NCBI GenBank assembly: GCA_002496475.1
Contig: DAJV01000122.1
Coordinates: 1 to 7,786, forward strand
Length of the DNA stretch: 7,786 nt
Direction: 5' to 3'
Source of the DNA: Vulcanisaeta sp. UBA163
GTDB lineage: Archaea > Thermoproteota > Thermoprotei > Thermoproteales > Thermocladiaceae
Shown: positions 1 through 5,691 of the stretch, piece by piece
Position numbering within the stretch: position 1 is the stretch's first letter
How the letters are laid out: each line of letters begins with the position of its first letter
Position numbers and translations under genes: made by a program
The notes under the pieces: generated by a model
Databases searched by the model: none
The model's input: the letters and a program-made list of their open reading frames with translations, nothing else
What the model was told of the DNA's origin: nothing

Positions 1-35
1 GTCCTTTAGGGTGGGTCCGAAGTAAGTTGTAAATA

Positions 36-869
36 CTATGACACATTCACTATATTGAGTGAGTCTCCATTAATTAATACTATATGGGGGTTAACGTTAC
101 TGTATGGTCCAGCTCTCGATGTAAATATCGTCAGTACCTTATTTCCATGGTTCCACTTAAAGCCCTGGGGTACATACTCATGACCACGGATTATCATTTG
201 TAATCCACCTTTGCTGAGGAAGTTCTCGGTTATTGATGAACCAAATACGTAAGCACCTGGTCCTCTGGCCCTGTTTTCATCGTAGTACTTTACACTATCT
301 GATGGGTCGTTCCATAATAATTGAAACGTGGTTTCATTACTGGGTATTTCATCAGGCTTTGGTAATTTTGCTATACTATCTATGCTTGTATTATTTACGG
401 GTAGGCCTCCGTGTACCAGGAAGTACCGGTCATTTAGAACCGCTGATATTGGCATTTGCGAGAATATGCCCTTAAGCTCATCATATATTGAAGTCCCATC
501 ATATGGACCAAGTTTTCTTAGTAACTCTAGGTAAAAGCCATAATCGTAATTTGTGAGCGGCGACTCGTGGTTACCCCTAAGTAGTATTGCCCTGTTTTCA
601 AGAAATAACCTTAGTGCAAGGTATAAGGTTTCGACCTGGTGTTCTCCTCGGTCTACGTAATCCCCAAGCATTACATAGGTCCATTTATCCGGTGGATATT
701 TACTTACTATCCTTTGCAATGTTTCAACATCACCATGTAGGTCACTAATTATTACAGCCCTATCCGTGTTTATTCTAAGTAATGGCTCATAGGCACTGAA
801 TGCATCATATATATTACTTAGCTTTTCCTTGAGGAATTCCTTAATTGTAAGGATGTCCACATTTAGCAT
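36..869 (-). CDS. PPP-family serine/threonine protein phosphatase (archaeal PP1/PP2A-like)
   Basis: A 277-residue metallophosphoesterase of the PPP family, expected to remove phosphate from Ser/Thr (possibly Tyr) residues of cytosolic proteins using two metal ions. All family signatures are visible in order: SDLHGD at residues 42-47, GDYVDRG at 69-75, LRGNHE at 97-102 with the catalytic His, HGGL at 153-156 and RGHE at 228-231. Length is that of the bare catalytic core (about 280-300), with no added domain, signal peptide or membrane segment; this matches the archaeal PP1-arch type known from Sulfolobus and Pyrodictium. The ATG at 869 has no Shine-Dalgarno and a TATA-like box about 26 nt upstream, so the mRNA is probably leaderless. 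An ATG at 879 is out of frame. It is divergent from the 986 gene and has no obvious functional link with its neighbours. Family assignment is firm; the protein substrates are unknown. Confidence 0.93.
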   Translation of the reverse strand: MLNVDILTIKEFLKEKLSNIYDAFSAYEPLLRINTDRAVIISDLHGDVETLQRIVSKYPPDKWTYVMLGDYVDRGEHQVETLYLALRLFLENRAILLRGNHESPLTNYDYGFYLELLRKLGPYDGTSIYDELKGIFSQMPISAVLNDRYFLVHGGLPVNNTSIDSIAKLPKPDEIPSNETTFQLLWNDPSDSVKYYDENRARGPGAYVFGSSITENFLSKGGLQMIIRGHEYVPQGFKWNHGNKVLTIFTSRAGPYSNVNPHIVLINGDSLNIVNVS

Positions 870-884
870 TCTTACTCATGGATT

Positions 885-901
885 TAAATAAGTTATACTT
901 G
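885..901 (-). promoter_or_regulatory. Putative archaeal TATA box for the phosphatase gene
   Basis: On the minus strand the sequence AAGTATAACTTA (900 to 889) is centred about 26 nt before the ATG at 869, the distance expected for a leaderless crenarchaeal transcript. A second A/T block, TTATTTAAAT, lies closer (about 18 nt), so the exact element is ambiguous. Confidence 0.4.
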
Positions 902-950
902 GATTCTAGGTATTGATTCATCATCATAACAATGGTGAATTATACTTGAT

Positions 951-966
951 AAGTTTTTAAATTTAA
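951..966 (+). promoter_or_regulatory. Putative BRE/TATA promoter for the 312-residue protein gene
   Basis: AAGTTTTTAAATTTAA is centred about 28 nt upstream of the ATG at 986, with a purine-rich BRE-like start. There is no Shine-Dalgarno before that ATG, so a leaderless or nearly leaderless transcript is expected. Together with the opposing box at 885-901 it makes up a compact 116-bp divergent promoter region (870-985). Confidence 0.5.
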
Positions 967-985
967 ATTTCAATCATTAAATGAA

Positions 986-1924
986 ATGAATGCGCTTGAA
1001 GTCCTTGTAAGGATTAAGAGGATTGCTGAGGACATGATTAAGGAGACATTCATAGTTAAGGCAATTAAGGAGGGCTCAATTCTTTCACTAAGTACTGAGG
1101 ATATAATCGAGCTATATCCATACAATGCATATGATTATAGGATTGATGGAAAGAACATGGATTACATAGTCACCGAGGATACAGTGGCCCTACTTGCTGA
1201 TCTAGCCAAGATCAATAATTGGACCATTGATAACTTAAGATATGCAGAATTTAATGACTGTATATCAATAGGCGTTGGTGATGGAACCCTCTCAATAACA
1301 TGTAAGGATAAACACATCCACGAAGGTGAGAGGGTGGTTTTTCTTGATAAGGCTTTATTGAAAAAATATGGAGTTAGCACTAGGATTAAGGCCATGGATA
1401 CTGAACCATTAATGCCACTGGAGAAGGCCCTTGAGAACCCAACTAGCATCGTGATAGAAAGCCTGGTGAACCTACCGTTATACTTCGTAATAAATCCAGT
1501 GCGCTCAGGCCTTGACACCATTGCGGATAGTTATATACATCTACTGTCTAAGGGATTGAATAGAGTACCAACAAATACAGACGTTGCAGAATACCTAATA
1601 AGCGTGAACAAGCTTGATGAGAACGTCATTAAGGTTTATGCATTACGGAGGGAACTTGAGTTATTGAGGGACTACTTTGATATGAGTACTAATGAGAGAA
1701 ACAATATAGTAGAGTACGTCATTAATGGGAACCATGTACTCACGGCATCAATGATACAAGGCAGCATAAACCCAGACCTACTGAGGATTACTTGGATTGA
1801 CATAGAGTCATTTAGGATTAATGGAGTTGGAATTAATCTGATCGACTTGGGTAGCACAAATATTCTTGACTGCTCTAGATTACTTATTGATAAAATGAGG
1901 GAGGAATTCCACGGTATTCTATAG
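986..1924 (+). CDS. Uncharacterised 312-residue protein
   Basis: I do not recognise this protein. It reads as a soluble, mixed alpha/beta protein with no signal peptide, no transmembrane segment and no clear nucleotide-binding or metal-binding motif; its three cysteines (92, 106, 296) are isolated. The C-terminal half contains a charged helical stretch (about 211-243, including RRELELLRDYF) and the final 60 residues are rich in Ile, Asp and Asn. That it is a real gene is supported by an uninterrupted reading frame of 939 bp, AGG/ATA/GAT-type codon use like its neighbours, and a TATA-like box 28 nt upstream. The ATG at 986 is chosen because the nearby ATG at 981 runs into TGA after two codons. 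It is convergent with the small ATPase and shares the palindrome CTATAG with it. It may be lineage-restricted; no function is proposed. Confidence 0.8.
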   Translation: MNALEVLVRIKRIAEDMIKETFIVKAIKEGSILSLSTEDIIELYPYNAYDYRIDGKNMDYIVTEDTVALLADLAKINNWTIDNLRYAEFNDCISIGVGDGTLSITCKDKHIHEGERVVFLDKALLKKYGVSTRIKAMDTEPLMPLEKALENPTSIVIESLVNLPLYFVINPVRSGLDTIADSYIHLLSKGLNRVPTNTDVAEYLISVNKLDENVIKVYALRRELELLRDYFDMSTNERNNIVEYVINGNHVLTASMIQGSINPDLLRITWIDIESFRINGVGINLIDLGSTNILDCSRLLIDKMREEFHGIL

Positions 1925-2566
1925 CACTACATTATTATCCCTATCGCTAAGCACCTTGCCAACTACGGAATTCCCATTACCACTCCACCTCTTAAAGTTC
2001 CTCAGGATCATCCCTGGAGTCCTCATAGTAGGTTCCATACTGGTAATACCAATTCTTTTAGCGAAGGCCTTTATTTCATCATCACGATATCTAATAGCCA
2101 TCCTAGAGGCTGAACGCAGGAACCTTACTAACGGTTCAAGTGTATCCAGTTCATTACCTATAAGCAATGGTATTGTTAATGAGGCGATCACTGTTCCACT
2201 GAAACCGATTACTTTATTAATGAGCCCCTGAGCCATTTTGGGCATTGTAAATACGGCATCTATGTCATCAACAAGTAAAACCCTTGCATTGGAGTCATTG
2301 TGGCAATTAATCATCTTAATAGCCCTGAGCCCAAGCTCATTGTATGCATTCATGTAGACCGTAGGTATGCCTAACTCCCTCAGTTTATTCATTATTAGTA
2401 GGAGAGCCGTTGTCTTACCACTTCCAGTCTCACCTATTATGACTAACGCACTTTCGTTACCAATCACCTTATTAATAGCCCAATTAACAATCTCCCTAAT
2501 GGACAAACCAACCAGGTATCCCTCATTAATTTCCTTACAATTAATCACATAATCATGCCCATCCAT
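1919..2566 (-). CDS. Small AAA+/P-loop ATPase, Orc1/Cdc6- or DnaA-like core
   Basis: A 215-residue P-loop ATPase when started at the ATG at 2566; a TTG at 2569 would add one residue but is less likely. Walker A is GETGSGKTT at residues 45-53 and Walker B is VLLVDDID at 96-103. A hydrophobic strand ending in ASLT (128-131) sits where sensor 1 would be, a basic FLRSASR segment follows at 149-155, and RTPGMILR (182-189) occupies a sensor-2-like position. The acidic pair in Walker B and the lid-like helix DDEIKAFAKRIGI (162-174) resemble the ATPase domains of Orc1/Cdc6, DnaA or DnaC-type proteins. Unlike Orc1/Cdc6 (about 400 residues) it has no room for a C-terminal winged helix, so it is a minimal ATPase core. 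A role in DNA or protein-complex loading is only a guess. It is monocistronic as far as seen, with its own promoter. Confidence 0.85.
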   Translation of the reverse strand: MDGHDYVINCKEINEGYLVGLSIREIVNWAINKVIGNESALVIIGETGSGKTTALLLIMNKLRELGIPTVYMNAYNELGLRAIKMINCHNDSNARVLLVDDIDAVFTMPKMAQGLINKVIGFSGTVIASLTIPLLIGNELDTLEPLVRFLRSASRMAIRYRDDEIKAFAKRIGITSMEPTMRTPGMILRNFKRWSGNGNSVVGKVLSDRDNNVVL

Positions 2567-2585
2567 CAATTGACACTGATTCCAT

Positions 2586-2600
2586 GTAATAAAATTACCA
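2586..2600 (-). promoter_or_regulatory. Putative TATA box of the small ATPase gene, within an inverted repeat
   Basis: On the minus strand GGTAATTTTATTAC contains an A/T core centred about 27 nt before the ATG at 2566, consistent with a leaderless transcript. The positions 2587-2599 form a perfect 5-bp inverted repeat, GTAAT-AAA-ATTAC, exactly over the TATA position; a regulator binding there would block TBP, but this could equally be chance in A/T-rich DNA. Confidence 0.4.
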
Positions 2601-2684
2601 CATACTTACAATAATTAATAATACACTAAGAACACGTGTATATTGATGAAGTACTTGGAACAATATGCAGTGTAAAATCAGGAT

Positions 2685-2696
2685 AATAATAAAAAC
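2685..2696 (+). promoter_or_regulatory. Possible TATA box upstream of the short reading frame at 2722
   Basis: AATAATAAAAAC is centred about 32 nt before the ATG at 2722, which would allow a leader of only a few nucleotides. It overlaps the first copy of the TCAGGATAATA repeat. Its presence supports past or present transcription of the small plus-strand frames, but A/T-rich matches are common here. Confidence 0.3.
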
Positions 2697-2721
2697 GTGA
2701 CAAACACTAGCATGATTAATC

Positions 2722-3004
2722 ATGGATGAAGTTATTCAGGATAATATCCGCTTTATCCTTAGTTATTGCTGGGTGGTGAATGAATTTCGGTCTTCGAAAT
2801 CTATGGTGAGGGGTTTATTTATTGAGGGCCCTGATTGTCATGTTGCAGGTAAGCCAATACGGTGATTTAGCAATTAGTATTGATGATGTGTGGAAGGGAA
2901 TGCTTGTTGAAAAGGTTGGTGTTATTGAACGTGAGGTCGAGTTTTTCATGCAATTAATTATTGATAATACTGGCATGCCGATACCCGGGGTTGGCATTAC
3001 ATGA
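2722..3004 (+). pseudogene. Possible frameshifted small gene (two overlapping short reading frames)
   Basis: Frame one runs from ATG 2722 to TGA 2863-2865 (47 codons, starting MDEVIQDNIRFIL). Frame two is open from 2810, has an ATG at 2840, and ends at TGA 3002-3004 (54 codons from that ATG, ending in TGMPIPGVGIT). The second frame is rich in purine-N-pyrimidine codons such as GAT, GTT, ATT, GGT, as in the flanking true genes. Joining the two by a one-base shift between about 2810 and 2863 would give a protein of about 94 residues; reading through the final TGA stays open for a further 19 codons to TAG 3062-3064, overlapping the end of the hydrolase gene. I do not recognise the sequence, and a few CGT/CGC/CGG arginine codons differ from the usual AGG. 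It may be a decayed gene, a sequencing frameshift, two tiny genes, or non-coding. Confidence 0.3.
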
Positions 3005-3046
3005 CTTAAGGGTTGGTATTGGAATGCATATAGGGATTGTGGTGAG

Positions 3047-3880
3047 TTAGGTATGGGTTTTTAGCCAGTCTAGTATGTCCTTGTAAACTATTTCCCTGTT
3101 TAGTTCATTGAGTATTTCGTGGTACATACCATCATAGATCCTAATCACCTTATCACTAGTCCTTAATCTATTGAATGCCTCCTGTGTTGCTTTCGGAGGT
3201 ACCACCTTATCCTCACTGCCATGCATCATCATTATGGGCACCGATATATTACCGATATACTTCCATACGTCCCTCGAGGCCTTAACAAGTTCATACAGCA
3301 TTCTAGCCGTGGGCTTCTTATAAACAAGCGGGTCATTTATGTACTCCTCCACAATACTCTTATCATGTGTTAGGAATTCAGGATTTATTGGTAGGTTCAA
3401 CCTATACCTTGGTGATAATGCATTAAGTAGGGATAGCATTAACCAGGAACCGGTGCTTATGTTCACGATTGATGCGGCGCCACTTGTTATTGCCGTATGG
3501 ATACCCTTGTTGATCCTGCCCAGGTAATGAAGCACTATTAAACCACCCATTGAGTGCCCTAATAGAAATGCCGAGTTAAAACCAGTTTTCTTAAGCATTA
3601 TATCTATGAAACTCTCGAGGTCATTTAGAAATAGGTTAAAGCTATCAACATAACCAAGGTCACTGGGCTCCGCGGTAAGTCCATGGCCTCTTAAATCATG
3701 CATACAAAATGAGTATCCATTGCTAGATAGATAATATCCGAAGTTAGAGTACCTGCCACTGTGTTCGGCGAATCCGTGGACACCAATAACGAGGGATAGT
3801 GGGTTATCGGCAAGCCAGCACCTGTAATATGCGTTAATGCCGGTGCTTAGTTGTATTTTATCTTCAACCTTTTGAGGCAT
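3047..3880 (-). CDS. Alpha/beta hydrolase, monoacylglycerol lipase / lysophospholipase family
   Basis: A 277-residue serine hydrolase of the Hydrolase_4 (MAGL/PldB) type, expected to cleave fatty-acyl ester bonds of monoacylglycerols or lysophospholipids. The oxyanion-side motif HGFAEHSGRY is at residues 35-44, followed by HDLRGHGLT (61-69), a family hallmark. The nucleophile elbow GHSMGG gives Ser110, the acid is Asp224 in HGSEDKVVPP (220-229), and the base is His254 in GMYHE. A cap region of about 60-70 residues lies between. There is no signal peptide, so it should act in the cytosol or at the inner membrane face. It follows the CoxG gene after 50 nt but has its own TATA box, so it may be transcribed separately. 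Release of glycerophosphodiester or glycerol from ester lipids would feed the genes upstream; that link is inference. An esterase acting on other small esters is the main alternative. Confidence 0.9.
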   Translation of the reverse strand: MPQKVEDKIQLSTGINAYYRCWLADNPLSLVIGVHGFAEHSGRYSNFGYYLSSNGYSFCMHDLRGHGLTAEPSDLGYVDSFNLFLNDLESFIDIMLKKTGFNSAFLLGHSMGGLIVLHYLGRINKGIHTAITSGAASIVNISTGSWLMLSLLNALSPRYRLNLPINPEFLTHDKSIVEEYINDPLVYKKPTARMLYELVKASRDVWKYIGNISVPIMMMHGSEDKVVPPKATQEAFNRLRTSDKVIRIYDGMYHEILNELNREIVYKDILDWLKTHT

Positions 3881-3899
3881 TATTTGATTTTTATTAATT

Positions 3900-3911
3900 A
3901 ATTTTTAAAGA
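3900..3911 (-). promoter_or_regulatory. TATA box for the alpha/beta hydrolase gene
   Basis: The minus-strand sequence TCTTTAAAAAT is centred about 25 nt before the ATG at 3880. No Shine-Dalgarno precedes the ATG, which is flanked by A/T-rich DNA, so a leaderless mRNA is likely. This gives the hydrolase an independent start even if read-through from the CoxG gene also occurs. Confidence 0.55.
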
Positions 3912-3930
3912 CAGACCTTATATAGACTAC

Positions 3931-4401
3931 TTACTTTGACAGGCATCCTATAAATCCCTTGATCGTGTCCTCCGAGATATTCTTTACCAAGGAATCAATA
4001 TTAACGAACCTACCTATCATTTGAAGTAGCCTGCCCAGATTAGCCGTGGCATCCCAATCAATCCTAGAACCATTATTAATGCCCTCAACCCTTATAACCA
4101 GGGATATGCTTATTGCGCTACCCACAGCCCTGCCATCAACCTTATACCTAACCTCACCATCGGATGCACTAACCAATTCAATAAGTGCATCACTCATCAC
4201 CCTCCTCAACTCTGCAATGGGCACCTCATTACCCAAATCAACCCTAAACCTAACCCTAGCTTTATTCTTACCCAAAACCTCGTAATTGATCATGTTTGGT
4301 ATACAGACGACGGCCTTTGATAAATCAGTTATGAAATCAATAACCTCACTTGGTGGTTTATTCACAGTAAACGAACCACTATAATGCAATTCCCTCATCA
4401 T
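3931..4401 (-). CDS. CoxG-like SRPBCC protein, probable membrane anchor/partner of GlpA
   Basis: A 156-residue START/SRPBCC-fold protein of the CoxG family. The N-terminal SGSFTVNKPPSEVIDFITD (residues 8-26) followed by CIPN (33-36) and EVLGK is the typical opening of the family, and the last 50 residues form the long C-terminal helix region. CoxG itself anchors CO dehydrogenase to the membrane; for Sulfolobus acidocaldarius I recall a report that a CoxG homologue encoded beside a truncated GlpA acts as its membrane anchor. No CO-dehydrogenase subunit genes are present here, and the gene begins 2 nt after the dehydrogenase stop, which favours the GlpA role. The ATG at 4401 is chosen because GGTG of GGGTGG (4407-4412) lies 6 nt upstream; a second ATG at 4398 and a GTG at 4410 (overlapping the dehydrogenase) are alternatives. 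No transmembrane helix is seen, so attachment would be peripheral. Confidence 0.82.
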   Translation of the reverse strand: MMRELHYSGSFTVNKPPSEVIDFITDLSKAVVCIPNMINYEVLGKNKARVRFRVDLGNEVPIAELRRVMSDALIELVSASDGEVRYKVDGRAVGSAISISLVIRVEGINNGSRIDWDATANLGRLLQMIGRFVNIDSLVKNISEDTIKGFIGCLSK

Positions 4402-4403
4402 CA

Positions 4404-5690
4404 CTACCACCCAAGCAGTGATCTACTCTTATGTGAAATCTGGTAAAGTATTAATGATAATGAGGCAATTAATCCACGCTCTTCATCAATACTACCCCTA
4501 AATGATTGCGTTATTGACCTGATCTCCACATCGAGATCCTTAACATCACTACTTAAATCCACACCGAATAACACATAGTCTCTCGTCCTTGACGGCTTAT
4601 TAACATTAAGTACCTTGGAAACCTCATCGGCGATTCTCTCACCGACTAACCTACCTGTTGTGAATTTACCGCCAATAACGGAAATAAAATTACTAGGCCT
4701 CTCATGTCTAATGACCATGAAATCCCTGGTTGCCTCCCTACCCGTGGCACCCGGTATACTTATCAATGGCCTAACCGAGGCGTATGCCCTAATAACCGGT
4801 TCCTTGGTCAGCGCAGGAATCATCTGAGAACCCTCAGATGTTAGGAAATCAATATCATCCTTATTTATTGTTAGGTTGTCCGGGTCCTCCACAATTACCG
4901 CCGTTGTGCCCATTATAGATTCAAAACCATAGGGTAGTAGTATGTCGCCATCAGATGGCGGCCTCATTCTATTCATAACCCTCCTCGTCAATCTATGCCT
5001 ATAAACCACCATAACACCCATCGTGGGCATAATATTGACGTTTATACCGGCCATGTCGGCAATTCGACCGGCCCAGGGACCGGCTGCATTAACGAAAACC
5101 CTTGCGCCAACACGCTTAATATTACCTGTAACTCTATCCCTGACCCTCGCGTTCATTATTCCATTACCATTAACATCAAAGCCAATAACCTCAGCGTTTT
5201 GTATTACTAATGCACCCTCGTTATATGCAGAAATAGCAGTGCTCATTAGTAGTTCCCTAGCGTATACAACCTTGTCGGGAACCTCAACAACAGCCTTAAC
5301 CTCAGGGTTTAGGTTAGGTTCCTCTCTAATTGCATCCCTAGTATCAACAACCCTATAATCAATATTAGCCTTCCTCAAGCCACTAATGAATTCCTCCTGG
5401 AAATCCAGGTCATCCTTAGTAATGGCCACGAAGTAACCGCCCACATCATCAACCACATGAGGAGCTATCCTCGCGACTATCCTATTCTCCTCAGCACACT
5501 CAATGGCAGCCCTTGGATCCGTAACCACATACCTAGCGCCACTATGCAATAAACCATGCATTCTACCACTAGTCCCACTACCAATACTACCCCTCTCAAG
5601 AAGCACTATCTTTAGGCCCCTTAGGGATAGGTCTAGTGCCGTGAATAAGCCATTAATTCCACCACCAATTACGGCAACATCAAACTCCAT
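4404..5690 (-). CDS. glpA: FAD-dependent glycerol-3-phosphate dehydrogenase, GlpA-like, without Fe-S domain
   Basis: A 428-residue FAD-dependent oxidoreductase of the DAO/GlpA-GlpD family, predicted to oxidise sn-glycerol-3-phosphate to dihydroxyacetone phosphate and pass electrons towards membrane quinone. The dinucleotide fold GGGINGLFTALDLSLRG is at residues 9-25 with the acidic E32 after strand two. The family motif RMHGLLHSGARYV is at 43-55, NAAGPWA at 201-207, YASVRPLI at 303-310 and GGKFTTGR at 340-347. Bacterial GlpA is about 540 residues and ends in a cysteine-rich BFD-type [2Fe-2S] domain; here only about 80 residues follow GGKFTTGR, and the whole protein has a single cysteine (C65), so no such cluster can be bound. 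No GlpB or GlpC is present. The ATG lies 1 nt after the phosphodiesterase stop with a perfect GGTGATC upstream. Other DAO-family oxidases (e.g. a hydroxyacid oxidase) are possible but less likely in this context. Confidence 0.88.
   Translation of the reverse strand: MEFDVAVIGGGINGLFTALDLSLRGLKIVLLERGSIGSGTSGRMHGLLHSGARYVVTDPRAAIECAEENRIVARIAPHVVDDVGGYFVAITKDDLDFQEEFISGLRKANIDYRVVDTRDAIREEPNLNPEVKAVVEVPDKVVYARELLMSTAISAYNEGALVIQNAEVIGFDVNGNGIMNARVRDRVTGNIKRVGARVFVNAAGPWAGRIADMAGINVNIMPTMGVMVVYRHRLTRRVMNRMRPPSDGDILLPYGFESIMGTTAVIVEDPDNLTINKDDIDFLTSEGSQMIPALTKEPVIRAYASVRPLISIPGATGREATRDFMVIRHERPSNFISVIGGKFTTGRLVGERIADEVSKVLNVNKPSRTRDYVLFGVDLSSDVKDLDVEIRSITQSFRGSIDEERGLIASLSLILYQISHKSRSLLGW
4407..4412 (-). 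promoter_or_regulatory. Shine-Dalgarno for the CoxG-like gene inside the GlpA 3' end
   Basis: GGGTGG on the minus strand, with the GGTG core 6 nt from the ATG at 4401, overlaps the last codons of the dehydrogenase gene. It favours the ATG over the in-frame GTG at 4410, which would lie within the motif itself, and suggests translational coupling. Confidence 0.55.
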
Positions 5691-5691
5691 G

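Larger units (their letters stand above)
2570..3046. other. Roughly 480-bp region without a clear intact gene
   Basis: Its left edge holds the ATPase promoter on the minus strand. From about 2678 rightwards the plus strand shows a TATA-like box (2685-2696), two short overlapping reading frames (2722-2865 and 2840-3004) and an 11-bp direct repeat TCAGGATAATA at 2678-2688 and 2736-2746. I see no tRNA, no CRISPR-type repeat, no insertion-sequence ends and no convincing terminator here. Confidence 0.6.

Noticed and set aside
2..25. Possible 3' end of a plus-strand gene entering from the left (frame ending in TAA at 23-25)
   Set aside because: Only seven codons are visible, and another frame also reaches a stop nearby; nothing distinguishes it from non-coding DNA.
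917..930. ATGATGA on the minus strand as a C box of a C/D-box small RNA
   Set aside because: No CTGA D box follows within the next 50 nt before the phosphatase start.
2815..2997. 60-codon minus-strand frame in the gene-poor region
   Set aside because: Its Ser/Thr/Pro/Ile-rich composition and lack of a promoter look like the shadow of the plus-strand frame, which has better codon character.
2975..2997. G/C-rich imperfect hairpin around ATACCCGGGGTT
   Set aside because: The stem has mismatches, lies within the possible coding stretch and is followed by no T-tract, so it does not support a terminator or structured RNA.
3881..3930. Terminator after the CoxG gene
   Set aside because: The minus strand here has only a short pyrimidine run (CTGTCTTT) and then the hydrolase TATA box; no clear T-rich termination signal is visible.
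4402..4410. GTG at 4410 as the CoxG start, overlapping the dehydrogenase stop
   Set aside because: It would lie inside the GGGTGG Shine-Dalgarno; the ATG at 4401 has proper spacing. It changes only three residues.
5023..5358. 111-codon plus-strand frame opposite the dehydrogenase gene
   Set aside because: It is antisense to a well-supported conserved enzyme, and its Ala/Leu/Thr/Pro-rich composition is that of a mirror frame.
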